The notes: generated from the letters alone by a model not told the origin. A DNA stretch of 64,000 nt from Tenrec ecaudatus (GCF_050624435.1 NC_134531.1:258492812-258556811); one strand, 5' to 3'. Shown: positions 12,241 to 22,417, counted from the stretch's first letter. A program made the numbers and translations.

Positions 12241-12740
12241 TGGTCACACAGGCTGGTGTGCTTCTTCCATGTAGACTTTGTTGCTTCTAAGCTAGATGAC
12301 CACTTGTTTATCTTCAAGTCTTTAAGACACCAGACACTATATCTTTTGATAGCCGGGCACCGTTAGCTTTCTTCACCACATTTGCTTATGCACACATTTG
12401 TTTTCAGTGATCGATCGTATCGGGAAGGTGGGCACCACTGATATGATTTTTAGTTCTTTGATGTCTGATAACTGATCCCTCTACAACTCGTGGTCAGACA
12501 GGCTGGTGTGCTTCTTCCATGTGGGCTTTGGTGCTTCTCAGCTAGATGGCTACTTGTTTATCTTCAAACCTTTAAGATCCCAGACACTATATTTTTGATA
12601 ACCAGGCACCATCTGTTTTCTTCACCACATTTGCTTATGCACACATTTTTCTTCTGCAATCATGTCGGGAATGTGTGTATCATGGAATGCCAATTTAATA
12701 GAACATGTTCTTGCATTGAGTAAGTACTTGAGTGGAGGCC
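12241..12740 (-). repeat. Tandem pair of ~250-bp units inside an L1 3' UTR
   Basis: The segment containing GGCTGGTGTGCTTCTTCCAT, a TCTTCAA(A/G)(T/C)CTTTAAGA block and CACCACATTTGCTTATGCAC occurs twice with a 250-base period. Each unit ends near a GGGAAGGTG- or GGGAATGTG-type motif. The two units are clearly diverged from each other. Confidence 0.85.
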
Positions 12741-14116
12741 CAATGTCTATCTGCTGTCTTAATACTAAACCTATAAATATATGTACGTAGATCCATTTCC
12801 CCACCCACCCTCCTATATAAATATATTTACATATGTACATGGTAGTATTTAGAGCTCTATAAATACCCTTTGTCACCTAGTTTTTTCTCCTATTTCCTTT
12901 TACTTTCCTCTTGTCCCACTATAATGTTCAGCCTTCATTTGGGTTTCAGTAATTTCTCTCCGTTACATTGTCCTTGCTGAATTCCTACCAGGCCTCTCAC
13001 ACCCTCCTTGCCACTGATTTTGGATCACTTCTTGCTCCCCTGTCCCTTGGTTGGTCAGCACCACCTCCTTACACCTGCCCCCACTCTCTCATGTCCCCCC
13101 ATGGAACCACTGTTCCCGTTGTTTTCTTCTCCAGACTACTCTTCTAGCCTATCTTATCTAGATAGATCTGTAGAGATAATACTATGCACCAAAAATCAAG
13201 CCATAGCAAGATAGGTGATGAGTGAGAACAGAGCAATGACTACAAAAAGGAAAACCCATAAAAATTAAATTAATTAAATGACAAAAAATTTTAAAAAGAA
13301 ATAAAAACCTATAAATAGATCAAAGTCTGATTTTTGATCTCTAGGTGTGTCCCTCAGTCAGGTCCGATGGGGTGCCACACTCTTGTCCCAGAGTCTGTCC
13401 TTTGTACTCCCTTGGGGGCTCCCTGCTCTGCTCCAATGGTTGCTCTGCTGCATGCCTTTAGTTGTTTGCCTCAGTGTCACAGGGTAAGTCTGGGTCAGTC
13501 ATGACACTGAGTCTCCAGTGTTGTCCCCCTTATGGCTCTGGGCCAGCAAGGGATGGCATAGCTTGTAGTGGGATCAGCCATATGGTCCACTCTGTTCATT
13601 GGCTGTTCAGAGCGGGGACATTGTCCTCCAGGCCTGGTGGGCCAGGATGTACTCCACTCTCTCTTCTTCCCCCTTCATTTACTCCCGTGTGCTCTGATCA
13701 GACATGCCCCTCTCCCAGAGCTGCAGCTTCAGTGCCGTCCTCTAAAGAAAATTCTTCAGGAGGAAAGGCAGTTGTCCATGTAGCTGGTATGGGGGCTGAG
13801 CCCTCAGGCCTATCCACAAGCTCCCCACTCCTTGCCGCCATGCTGCATTCATCTGGCACTGGCTTTAAGTCTGGTCCCCCTTTCCCTGTGGAGGAAGAAA
13901 CAATACCCTCCCCTTGGGTGGGTCAGTGCCCTATTCTCCCGCCACACATCCCCCCCCCCCATTTTTAGTTGGCTACCATATGTATCCCTGGATTTGGTCT
14001 GGCCCCTGCCATACTACCTGGACCTCACCGCTGGAGTGTTTGTGTACAGTAGCTTTTCCCTGTGCCCCTTTTGCATTTACTTTCTATTCTTTCTTTCATA
14101 TATATACTTACCTAAG

Positions 14117-14366
14117 TGGAGTCATGTGATAGTTTTCCTTTTGTGCTTGGTTTACTTCATTTAGCATAATTTTCTCCAGTTCTTCCCATGTGGCAACATG
14201 CTTCATGCGTTCATCACTGCTTTTTAGTGATGCACAGTACTCCATTGTATGTATGTACCACAGTTTTTAATCCATTTGTCTGTTGTTGGAAATTTGAGTT
14301 GTTTCCAACTCCTTGCGATTGTGAACTGTGCCATGATGAACATTGGAGCACAGATGTTTGGCCGTG
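14117..14366 (-). pseudogene. L1 ORF2 C-terminal remnant
   Basis: The minus strand encodes a stretch like the last residues of L1 ORF2p: HVATWEELEKIMLNEVNQAQ, then KENYHMTPLR and a stop near 14117. The stop codon is followed by a GGTAAGTAT-like sequence, a close match to a splice donor, and then the 3' UTR. Upstream the frame is broken. The piece is the 3' end of ORF2 only. Confidence 0.65.
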
Positions 14367-14419
14367 GATCCATGCTATCTTATAAAGCATTTTTCATATT
14401 TATTGTAGTTTTACTTACT

Positions 14420-14612
14420 GCTATGGTGTTGCTGATTCCAACTCAAGGTGACCCTATAAGATTGAGAAAAACTGTGGATTTTGAAGACTGTATATCTTTC
14501 TGGTGGCAGAATGCTTCAACTTTCTCCTGCCAACAAGCCTGTGAGTTTGAAAAACTGACTGATGGTGAATTACTCGACTCTTCAGCCCCCAGCACTACCA
14601 GATCTCCTCACA
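14420..14612 (-). mobile_element. AfroSINE
   Basis: Reverse complement of AfroSINE: TGATTCCAACTCAAGGTGAC, CCCTATAAGATTGAG, a TTTCTCCTGCCAACAAGC-type middle and a diverged tRNA-like head. It lies next to the 5' end of the L1 at 11.5-14.4 kb. Confidence 0.7.
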
Positions 14613-14639
14613 GTAGACTAGATTTCACATTCTAGTACA

Positions 14640-15114
14640 AGCTTCAAAATATGTCCTTTCCTTATTACTAGCTTAACTATACCCAATCTCTTCCTTCAAA
14701 TTGTAGAGCCTATTGTTATTGTTAAATCATTTCTGTGAGACTATATGTTTATATTTCAAGTGATATGAACAATACATAAGAGTTCTAATTTTTTAGCTAT
14801 AAAACTCTTTCAAATACATCTAATAGAAAATAGCTCCAACTTTCTGGAAGTTCTAAGTAGAAACTGTCTCTTTTTAGAGAAATGTGATCCTAAGAATTGA
14901 TAAGTGAGTTTCATAATTTCAATTCTGAAAACTAGTTGAAGATGAAATTTGGTGCTTTCTGGGAGCTCCTGGGGTACCCTTTGTACCAAATACTTTCAGG
15001 CCAACAACCTCTCAAAGATGCTTTAATTGACTGAGGCTGTTGCCTTTTTCTCAGAATGCTATGTCACCAATACTTGAAGCTATATTTAGCAACATATAGA
15101 GTCATGCAGGACAC
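14640..15114. other. Unique DNA
   Basis: Nothing recognisable; AT-rich, with no substantial reading frame. The last 100 bases may be a decayed upstream part of the following AfroRTE copy. Confidence 0.4.
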
Positions 15115-15687
15115 ATCATAAGTAATGGAAGGAATACACAGAGTCATTGTACCAAAGTGAACTGGTGGACATTCAACCATTTTAAGAGGCAGAACATGAT
15201 CGAGTACCACTGGTACCAAGGAACAAATCTAAGCTGTACTGAATACATGAATGAAAAACAAGGCTTCAGGAAAGTGCTCACTCATTTGGAAGACCAGCTC
15301 CTTGATCAACCAACTGGTGATATCCATATTTTTATCCATTCCAAAGAGAGGCAGTCTCAAACAACTTTATTAATATTAATTGCAAGTAACATTTTCCTAA
15401 AGGTCATTTCAAAAGGGTTTCAGAGTTAACCATTAACAAGAAACTACCAGAAATTTCAAGCTGGATGTGGCAGAATAGATGTCACTGACAATGTCAGAGG
15501 GATTTGCTGAAAGCAGAGAATACTAGAAAGATGTTTACATGTAATAATTATACAAAGACATTTGTGTGGATTATAACAGACTGTGGATAATATTGAGAAG
15601 ATGAACATTCCAGGACTCTTCACTGTACTCCTACAGAAATGCACATGGACCAAGAGATAGCCTTTCAAACTGAACAAGGGAATCTTG

Positions 15688-15867
15688 CTGTTAGGTGCTG
15701 TCCCGTTGGTTCCAACTCATAGTGAACACTCATATAACCATTTGGAATATTCTCAGTCTGTGTCCACCTTACAGTTGTCAGTATGTTTGAGCCCATTTTT
15801 TCAGGCACTGTGTCAATCTGTTTTGTCAATCATCTTCCTCTTTTTTGCTGCCAAACATGATGTGATT
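15688..15867 (-). mobile_element. AfroRTE 3' end in inverse orientation, nested
   Basis: GTTAGGTGCTGTCCCGTTGG followed by TTCCAACTCATAGTGA and later GCACTGTGTCAATCTG is the reverse complement of an AfroRTE 3' terminus. It sits between the two halves of a plus-strand AfroRTE copy, so it is either a second insertion or a local rearrangement. Confidence 0.7.
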
Positions 15868-16125
15868 TTTAAAAAATCATTTTATTGAGGGATCATACAA
15901 CTGTTCTCACAATCCATACATACGTCAATTGTATAAAGCACATTTGTATATTCGTTACCCTCATCATTCTCCAAACATTTGCTCTCCACGTAAGTCCCTG
16001 GCATCAGCTGCTCATTTTTCCCACTCCCTCCCCACTTCCCCCTTCCTCATGAACCCTTGACAATTTATAAGTTATCGTTTTGTCATATCTTACACTGTCC
16101 GACATCTCCCTTCACCCACTTATGA
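15868..16125 (-). mobile_element. 5'-truncated L1 3' end, nested
   Basis: The plus strand reads an A/T-rich tail then TCATTTTATTGAGGGATCAT and on to TGTCCGACATCTCCCTTCAC, the last 255 bp of the young L1 in reverse. It lies inside the AfroRTE copy, so it arrived later. I did not find a clear target duplication. Confidence 0.85.
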
Positions 16126-16938
16126 AGAAGAAAGAGGCATCAGGATTGGAGTGAAACTTATTAACAACTTGCAACTTATAGATGACACACCTTGCTTGCT
16201 GACAGTGAGGAGGACTTGAAGCACTTGCCGATGAAGATCAAGGACTGCAGCCTTCAATATGGATTAAACAAGATATTCACACCTGGACTGAAGTCAGCAT
16301 CATGATGATTGAGAAAATTTTGAAGTTGTCAGGGTCTAATTTGTTCATATCCACAATCAATGCTCCCAGAAGCAGTAGTTAAGATATCAAAGGATGTAGT
16401 TCATTGGGAAAATCTGCTGTAAAAGACCCCTTTAAAGCATTGAAGAGCAAGGTTATCACTTTTAGGATCAAGGGTGCTTGAGCCCAGTTATGACATTTTC
16501 AATGGTCTCCTATGCATGTGGAAGTTGAACAATGATTAAGGAAGACTGCAGCATTGATGTACCTGAATTATGGTGCTGGTGGACAACATTGGAAATACCA
16601 CGGATTGCCCAAAGAACAAACAGATCTGTCTTGGAGGAAGTATAACCAGAGGGCCCCTTGTAAAGAAGGATGCAAGTCTTCATCTTTCAAACTTTGAAAT
16701 GTTATCAGGAGAGGTTTGTCCCTGGAAAAGGATATCATGCTTAGTAGATATCAGTGGGGGCGGGAGAAGACCTTCAAACCGATGGATTGACAGAGTTACT
16801 GCAATAATCGTCTCAACCACGACAACTGTGGGCAGCGTTCCTTGGTTTCTATGAGTTGGAATGCCCTGGAAGGCACCTAATAACAGCCATCTGTTTAACA
16901 AGGCTGGCGATGTTTCAATCATAATTTATCAAATGTTG

Positions 16939-16952
16939 GTGGGGGGGGGGGG
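16939..16952. repeat. Poly-G tract
   Basis: A run of about 12 G, shortly after the AfroRTE 3' end. Confidence 0.95.
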
Positions 16953-18185
16953 TGTGGCATTATGGCACAAGGACTCCTGTGACCATACAAGTAACTGCAT
17001 ACTCCACTCCCATTTTCAAACTTTACTGATTTTATTTATCAAGTGCCTCCTTTGAATAATAATCTGTTACAGTGATAACTTCCCCCATATATTTAAAATG
17101 TCTTAAATGTAAAATCTGAAGCCATTTGGTGATAATAGATGCACAATAGTTCCTACTCTTAGATATTTCTCAAGCTTGTCTCTTTGAGAAAAAAAGGAAC
17201 TACCAAGCTACAAATATTACCTGAACGTTTTTGATGTTTCTTTAATCAAGTTCTTTAAAATATACACATATTCCCTGGGTTATGAACATCCAGAAAACTC
17301 CACTTGTCCTTTAATGTTACTTAAACCTGCCTGTACATTTTGAGCAATCCTTACTCACAAGAAATTCTTCATCATAATCACCTTCACTTATTAGATGCAT
17401 AATTATTATTAAAAAATTTTTTTTACTCTAACCCTAACCGTATGCATAATTATTTAAGTCATTGAGTGGCTTTGCGTATTTTTCTTGAACTAATATAATA
17501 CTGATAAGAACTGTATGCGCCTGTTCAGATTTACTTACTGATTCTTCAAGACAGGAACAAGTCTCACTCATTACCTGAGGACTTTACGTGTGTGTGTGAA
17601 CATATGTAGTTATAAGGACTTCACAAATTGTAATGAACACTTAGTCTATCCTTTATTAGCCCATAAATAAATACATAATGAGTCGCTTTCTTTGCAGGAA
17701 CTAGAAAGAATTTTCAATTGACTTTGGGTCTGCATCTTTTCTAGCTGATCAAATTTTTAAGAAAACTCCAGGATTTTTGCACACATGTTCTCTGCCAACC
17801 CTTTTGATATAATCCCCAAAGTCTAAATAAGATATATATCAATTTCATAGATTTATTCTAATCAAGAAGAAATTATGATGCTTAATAACCTTGTGCATTG
17901 CATACTTATAGTACAGTGCCACTGGAAAAACTCCTTATATTCACAGAAGTAAAACCCATAAAGCTGAGCGGAGAAAGCCACTTGAAGGGGCTCTTACTCC
18001 GCTTGGTTTCCTCACAGCCTCTTCCCATACGAAGCTGCTTCTGAGTGCTGTTGGCTATGTGTATAAAGTTTGTAACTATACGTTGTAAAACTGAGACCAT
18101 AAAAGTTTTATATATTTTATGGTTTAGAATGTGTAGACTATTTTCTTCACAAACTCAGTGACCTCATAGTTTATGGCTTCTTAAT
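16953..18185. other. Unique AT-rich DNA containing a telomere-like insertion
   Basis: No gene or large repeat recognised. The notable structure is at 17395-17454, annotated separately. Confidence 0.5.
17395..17454. repeat. Short telomere-like insertion between 13-bp direct repeats
   Basis: ATGCATAATTATT occurs perfectly at 17395-17407 and 17442-17454. The 34 bases between them consist of a TTAAAAAATTTTTTTT stretch and CTCTAACCCTAACCG, which holds nearly two copies of the vertebrate telomere unit (TAACCC on this strand). The direct repeats look like a target-site duplication around a very short insert. Confidence 0.6.
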
Positions 18186-18187
18186 AG

Positions 18188-18372
18188 AAGGCAGTGGTTC
18201 TTCACTTTGGCTGCATATTAGAATCATCTGGGGAACCTTTAAACACCCTGATGGTCCAGATGCCATCGCCCCGGTTCTACTTAATTGGGTTGAGCAGGGG
18301 CCTGGGCATCTGTATACAATAAAAGCTCACAAGGTGATACTAATTTACAATTAGGGCTGAGAACCAATGACA
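18188..18372. mobile_element. MER5A-like hAT MITE (ancient)
   Basis: The ends are near-palindromic: GCAGTGGTTCTTCACTTTGG at the left and a GGGCTGAGAACCAATGAC end at the right. Inside are CATATTAGAATCATCTGGGG and GGGCCTGGGCATCTGTAT, typical of the mammal-wide MER5 family of nonautonomous hAT-Charlie elements. Confidence 0.75.
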
Positions 18373-18519
18373 CAGGGTCTATGAATTACCTGGAGCAATC
18401 GTGTCACTTGGCCTGTTGAGATGTTTTGGAAGGAGAGGTGTGCAAAGTGACACAGCATAACCTGTGAAAACTCTCCCACTCGTTTCAATCTTTTCAACAG
18501 ACCCTGGTGCTAGAAAATG

Positions 18520-18745
18520 AATGCATTTAAAAATAAATTAATTTTATTTGGTGGACTAGTACAGCAGAACACAGTGATTCAACTTCTACGTGCATAATTC
18601 AACGACACTGATTGCATTCTGTAAGTTGGGCAATCATTCCCACCTTCTGTTTTTGAATTATTCCTCTCAATTAATATAAACTCGTCGATCCTTGTATCCT
18701 ATCTAATTTTTCATGTTGCTATTTTTTGTCAGTTTGATCCCTCAA
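18520..18745 (-). mobile_element. Older L1 3' UTR fragment
   Basis: The stretch with CAGTGATTCAACTTCTACGT, GACACTGATTGCATTCTG and a TTTTGAATTATTCC block resembles the reverse complement of an older afrotherian L1 3' UTR. It does not belong to the young family. Assignment is from recall and is moderate. Confidence 0.45.
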
Positions 18746-18748
18746 CTC

Positions 18749-18947
18749 GAAACTCGCTGACATCCAGTCAGTGCAGACTTGTAGTGACCTTTTCGGACAG
18801 GGTAAAACTGCCCTTTTTAGTTTCCAAGGTTAACTAGTTATGAGAGCAGAAAGTGTCCTCTTTCTCCCTTTGAGAGGCTGGTGGTCTTTAACTACAGACC
18901 TTTCGGATGGCAGTCAAACATAACCACTACACCAACAGGGCTCTTAA
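18749..18947 (-). mobile_element. AfroSINE
   Basis: A nearly complete reverse-complement AfroSINE. It starts in an AACTCGCTGACATCCAGTCA block, passes TCTTTCTCCCTTTGAGAGGC and GCTGGTGGTC, and ends with the tRNA-like ACCACTACACCAACAGGGCT. Confidence 0.85.
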
Positions 18948-19643
18948 TCTGATCCCTATAAACCTGAAAAGAGCCAAAATGCCCAAGGCAAACATTCTTT
19001 ACTAGTTAGGTTAAATATTGTTTTGTTTTAATAAGACTTTCAGGGAATATATATTTTTTTGAATTTAAGGTTTAAATATGATCTCAGGGCAGATGTTTCA
19101 GGGGCTCATCCTACCTTCACAGAGCTAGAAACTCTGGAATCCATCATAATTTGAAATTCTGTTCTTCATTTTCTTACTTTTGAACAGGATGCTACTGTAG
19201 AATCTTGGATCAAAGGAATCCTTAATGGTAACTGGCCTCTCCACTTCTCATGCTCTCATGGCAAAAGGGAGCAAATTAGCCACTAATTCCACTTCTTATG
19301 TTTCTAACTGACTTCTTCTGTTGCTTCAGGTGAATGAGAACTTGCTGTACCTTGGATGGTCGGTCACCTGTAAACTTTTAAGATCACAGAAACCAAGCAA
19401 TTAACTAGGGACTAGGACAGGGCACTAAACATTATAGTAGGCCACTTAATTAGCATGTTCCATGAAATCATGAAGAAATTGAATCCCATGAACTCTTTGG
19501 TTGTATGAGAATTAATTTCTTCATATGTTTAGTTACACTGACGATTTATACTGCTGGAAAAACAACCTGGGGTTTAGATTATTAGGTCCATAAAAATGAG
19601 TCACCATCAGCAAATTATCTTGTAGTTCCAGGGCATAATATCA
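18948..19643. other. Unique DNA
   Basis: No gene, repeat or exon seen; AT-rich. Confidence 0.45.
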
Positions 19644-19651
19644 CACTAAAG

Positions 19652-19850
19652 CAGCGGTTCTTAACCTGTGGGTCGCGACCCCTTTGAGGGATGGTCAAAT
19701 GACCCTTTCACAGGGGTCACCTGATCCGTTACAGTAGCAAAATGACAGTTATGAGTAGCAATGAAAATAATTTTAGGGTTGGTGGTGGGGCACCACAACA
19801 TAAGGAACTGTATTAAAGGGTCACAGCATTAGGAAGATTGAGAACCACTG
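19652..19850. mobile_element. SPIN nonautonomous hAT transposon (complete)
   Basis: The 199-bp element starts CAGCGGTTCTTAACCTGTGG and continues GTCGCGACCCCTTTGAGGG. It ends AGGAAGATTGAGAACCACTG, so the termini form hAT-type inverted repeats. The interior (ACAGTAGCAAAATGACAGTT, AATAATTTTAGGGTTGG) matches the short SPIN derivatives known from murine rodents, bats, galagos and tenrecs. The flanking 8-mers CACTAAAG and CTCTGGAT agree at only four positions, so the target duplication has decayed or the ends are slightly off. Confidence 0.85.
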
Positions 19851-20224
19851 CTCTGGATGGATTCATCATTAATTGTAAAGCTGAGATTAGGTGGGTTTGC
19901 AATTGGAACTCAGGGAACATTTATTTTCATGGAGAGAACTGGACAACCGAGTGGCCTTGAAATAGCACCATTAATTAAAACACTATTATCTGTGTAAGGA
20001 TGTTGCCTAGAAAAAAGAGATAGCAAGTTCATAAATACTGCTTTTGTTCACTATCAAGGTATTGACTATACCTCATGACACACTCCACATACAACAGCCA
20101 CCCCCCCAAAAAATGTTAGTTTTCTTTCTTACTGGATTGAGCACTTATATGCAGATGAAATCAAACTGAAGATAGTGATGGTGGGCCAGTATGTACAGGG
20201 TCACTGGACTCAACTTTGGGCCCC

Positions 20225-20632
20225 TGGAACAAAAGCACCTAGCGTTTCATAGGATGCTGTTAAAAATGCACACCGTGGACCTTCTAGTAGGTGCACTCAT
20301 TCAGACATTTGAAGAAGAGTCTAGAAAGTTGTATTTGGACAAGCCCTTCAGGCATTTCTGATGCACACAAAACACTAAGACTGACTGCATAGCATAAAGG
20401 GAACTTTGGGGTTAGTGTTCGATAATCCAGCATTACTCTAATTATGTTTTCTAGAGATGATCCATCTAGGTACGAAGGAATATAGAGCAGTGGATTGACA
20501 ACTTAGAATAATCTTGAGAACTTTTCCACTCTCTAATGCATATTCTGCATCCTGCATCAATTTGTAAGTATTTCTAGAATTTATCCTAATCATTCCAGTG
20601 GGCAGCAATGTTTGAGAGCCAACAGCATAGGC
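20225..20632. mobile_element. Diverged MER5/MER20-like hAT fragments
   Basis: Segments such as GCTGTTAAAAATGCACACCG, GCCCTTCAGGCATTTCTGAT and AGAGCAGTGGATTGACAACT resemble decayed members of the ancient hAT MITE families. Boundaries are vague. The right part is cut by the larger hAT that starts at 20633. Confidence 0.35.
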
Positions 20633-21491
20633 CAGAGTGCTCACATGTTTTCAGCATGTGAGTTACTTATAAAATGATCAAGTCAAAATGATCTACCAAC
20701 TACAAAAATGCAAAACATAATTATTACATTTATTCATAAATGCATAGGGAATTATTTATATGTATAATACATGTTTATGCACTTTACATAACCACATGAG
20801 TCCATATTGTACAACACAATTAACTTGTACATTTTTGTCATTACCTGAGTTTACTCTGATGATTTGCACTGAATGGAATGAGCCAGGGATGCATAGTCCA
20901 AACAGTAGCTGCTGAGAGCCAGCCTCAAGCACACTTCCAAATGGTCATCAGTCATGGTGGAATGGTACTTGGACTTAATGATCTTTATGTGGGGAAATGC
21001 TGACTCACATAAATAAGAAAAGCCGATTAATGCAGTCAAGCAGGTAGCACATTTTCTCATGTTTGGGTACTTTCCCTCTACACGTAAGTTCCAGAACGAT
21101 TCATGCACTCTGGACTTCAGCTGAATGTCGGCTTGTCATGTCAAAATCTCCCATTCCATATGAAAGTGATACGTTTTTGTCTTCTTACTTGGTCCAGCTT
21201 CCCCATTCATTCTAATACTCTTTCTTACGTTTAAAAGAAAAAAGAACAAACCAAGGTCTAAATATCGGTGGAACTTAGCTTGTCAGTTTTGCTGCACTTA
21301 GCGCAGTTGTTTGCACATGCATTTGACACCTAAGATTGCATCTGATTGGCTGTGCTGTATAGCAGTTAAGTGATGGGATCGATGATAGGCTTAAGTCTAT
21401 TTTTTTAAAGCCATGCGCTCTAACCACCCTACATTTGCGATTTACTAGTAGATCGCGATCGATCGACGTATTGAGCACCCCTGGCATAGGT
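20625..21491 (-). mobile_element. hAT DNA transposon, internally deleted, with 8-bp target duplication
   Basis: The element body is 20633-21483 (851 bp). The left end is CAGAGTGCTCACATG, and the right end in reverse complement is CAGGGGTGCTCAATACG, so the two tips form short inverted repeats. GCATAGGC (20625-20632) and GCATAGGT (21484-21491) form an 8-bp target duplication with one mismatch, as hAT elements make. The right end holds a CpG-rich subterminal block with GATCGCGATCGATCGACG (21451-21468). Near the left end the minus strand encodes the C-terminal domain of a hAT transposase. Most of the transposase gene is absent, so this is a deletion derivative. The family is not SPIN, because the termini differ. 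Confidence 0.85.
20851..21160 (-). pseudogene. hAT transposase C-terminal (dimerisation domain) remnant
   Basis: The minus strand encodes about 100 residues typical of the C-terminal hAT dimerisation region. In order: a DIQLKSR-like segment, FWNL, KYPNMRKCA, then YLCESAF, KIIKSKY, DDHLEVCLRLALSSY, and a stop at 20851. The Y-L-C-E-S-A-F and K-I-I-K-S-K-Y motifs are strong family markers. An in-frame stop lies just upstream of DIQLKSR, and the zinc finger and RNase-H-like catalytic part are missing, so no active enzyme could be made. The open part begins at 21108 with GTG, not ATG. It could be translated only within another transcript; I call it a relic. Confidence 0.88.
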
Positions 21492-21544
21492 AAAGAAGCT
21501 ACACTTTCTCCTGGGTATAAAGAAAGCAATGTTATATGATGAAA

Positions 21545-21862
21545 AGAAATCCCATTATTGTTTTGTTGTCAAGTTACCTCCAACTACAGTGACTTTATGT
21601 AGAACAGAATGGAACATTGCTCGTTCCTACAGTATTGTCACAGTCGTTGCTGTCGCAAGCCCATTATTACAACCACTCCTTGAGGGACTTCCTTTTATTT
21701 TTTTTGGATCCTTTACTTTACGAACCATAATGTCCCTTTCCAGGGACCTGTCCTTTCTAATAGCATGTACAAAGTACACAAGACAGCTCTCAATCTCAAC
21801 AGCATCCTAGTTAAATTTTCCAAAGTAGATCTTTTTGTTTTCTTGGTAGTCCATGGTAACTT
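21545..21862 (-). mobile_element. AfroRTE 3' end fragment
   Basis: TTGTTGTCAAGTTACCTCCA, TGTAGAACAGAATGGAACAT, ATAATGTCCCTTTCCAGGGA and TTGGTAGTCCATGGTA follow the reverse complement of the AfroRTE 3' end in order. It begins about 60 bp after the hAT target duplication. Confidence 0.78.
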
Positions 21863-22161
21863 GTTAGAAATGCAAATTCTGAGACCTCATCATACTAAAT
21901 GCATTGATTCAGATATTCTAGGGGTAGACTATTAACCTTTGTTTTAACATTTTTTAAAAAGGTATTTTGCAGCCAATTTCCCCATGTAATACCAGTTTCT
22001 ATGATAGCTTGACTTTGTTTCAATTTGGCTAGGCCACGGTTCTCAGTCATTTGACAGTAATCTCCTACAGTGTGATCTAACACAATGCAATCAGTTCTAC
22101 TATGGTATCTAACAATGTATTCAACTCTTAGCACCTGAAGCCTTGAAGCCTGAAAGCCTTG
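21863..22161. other. Unique DNA, possible MER5-like scrap
   Basis: TTGTTAGAAATGCAAATTCT followed by GATTCAGATATTCTAGGGG near 21860-21925 resembles an ancient hAT MITE fragment. The rest shows nothing recognisable. Confidence 0.35.
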
Positions 22162-22417
22162 AAGTCTCGCCTCGGAGTGTAAGATAAGATATAATAATTA
22201 TTTATAAACTATCAAGGGACCAGGGGTGGGATCGGGGAAGGAGGGGGATGGGGGGAAAAATGGAAACCGAGCTGATTCCAGGAACCCAATTGGAAGGTGA
22301 ATTATGAGAGTGATGAGTGCAACGAATGTATAAGGGTGCTTTGCTCAATTGATGTATGTACAGATTGTGATAAGAGCCTTATGAGCCCCAATAAAAAGAT
22401 TTTAAAAAAAAGTCTCG
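22162..22417 (+). mobile_element. 5'-truncated L1 3' end, plus strand
   Basis: About 240 bp of the L1 3' end, with TTTATAAACTATCAAGGGAC, GATTGTGATAAGAGCC and GAGCCCCAATAAAAAGAT then an A-rich tail. AAGTCTCG occurs at both sides (22162-22169 and 22410-22417), a short target duplication. Confidence 0.85.

Larger units (their letters stand above)
11532..14376 (-). mobile_element. 5'-truncated L1 (2.8 kb) with ORF2 tail and full 3' UTR
   Basis: On the minus strand the element begins in the last part of ORF2 (about 14366), passes the ORF2 stop (about 14117) and runs through the complete 3' UTR to a T tract at 11541-11548. GATCCATGCT flanks both sides (11532-11541 and 14367-14376), consistent with a 10-bp target duplication. 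The 3' UTR contains two tandem copies of a unit of about 250 bp: GGCTGGTGTG starts at 12251 and again at 12501. This copy shows what lies between ORF2 and the rest of the 3' UTR, which the longer L1 at 35.4 kb lacks. Confidence 0.87.
15115..16905 (+). mobile_element. AfroRTE copy, 5' truncated and interrupted by insertions
   Basis: Part A (15115-15687) matches the RTE reverse-transcriptase region: GGAATACACAGAGTCATTG, GGTGGACATTCAACCATTTT, AAAAACAAGGCTTCAGGAA, GAAAGCAGAGAATACTAGAA, and a TCAAACTGAACAAGGGAA end. Part B (about 16126-16905) resumes with GAAGAAAGAGGCATCAGGAT, continues through GACAGTGAGGAGGACTTGAA and reaches the 3' terminus (GGAATGCCCTGGAAGGCACC). Both parts have the same orientation and order as in RTE. 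Between them lie foreign pieces (15688-16125), and a little of the expected sequence (perhaps 150 bp) is absent. Stops and frameshifts are abundant. Confidence 0.85.

Noticed and set aside
13462..13968. 168-codon plus-strand open frame
   Set aside because: It lies entirely in the reverse complement of an L1 3' UTR, and similar shadow frames occur in the other copies. The proline/serine-rich composition follows from C-rich DNA.
17427..17440. Interstitial telomere array marking a chromosome fusion
   Set aside because: Fewer than two repeat units are present, and the flanking 13-bp direct repeats suggest a small insertion.
21451..21468. GATCGCGATCGATCG cluster as a CpG island or methylation signal
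   Set aside because: It is confined to the subterminal part of the hAT element and is explained by the transposon end.
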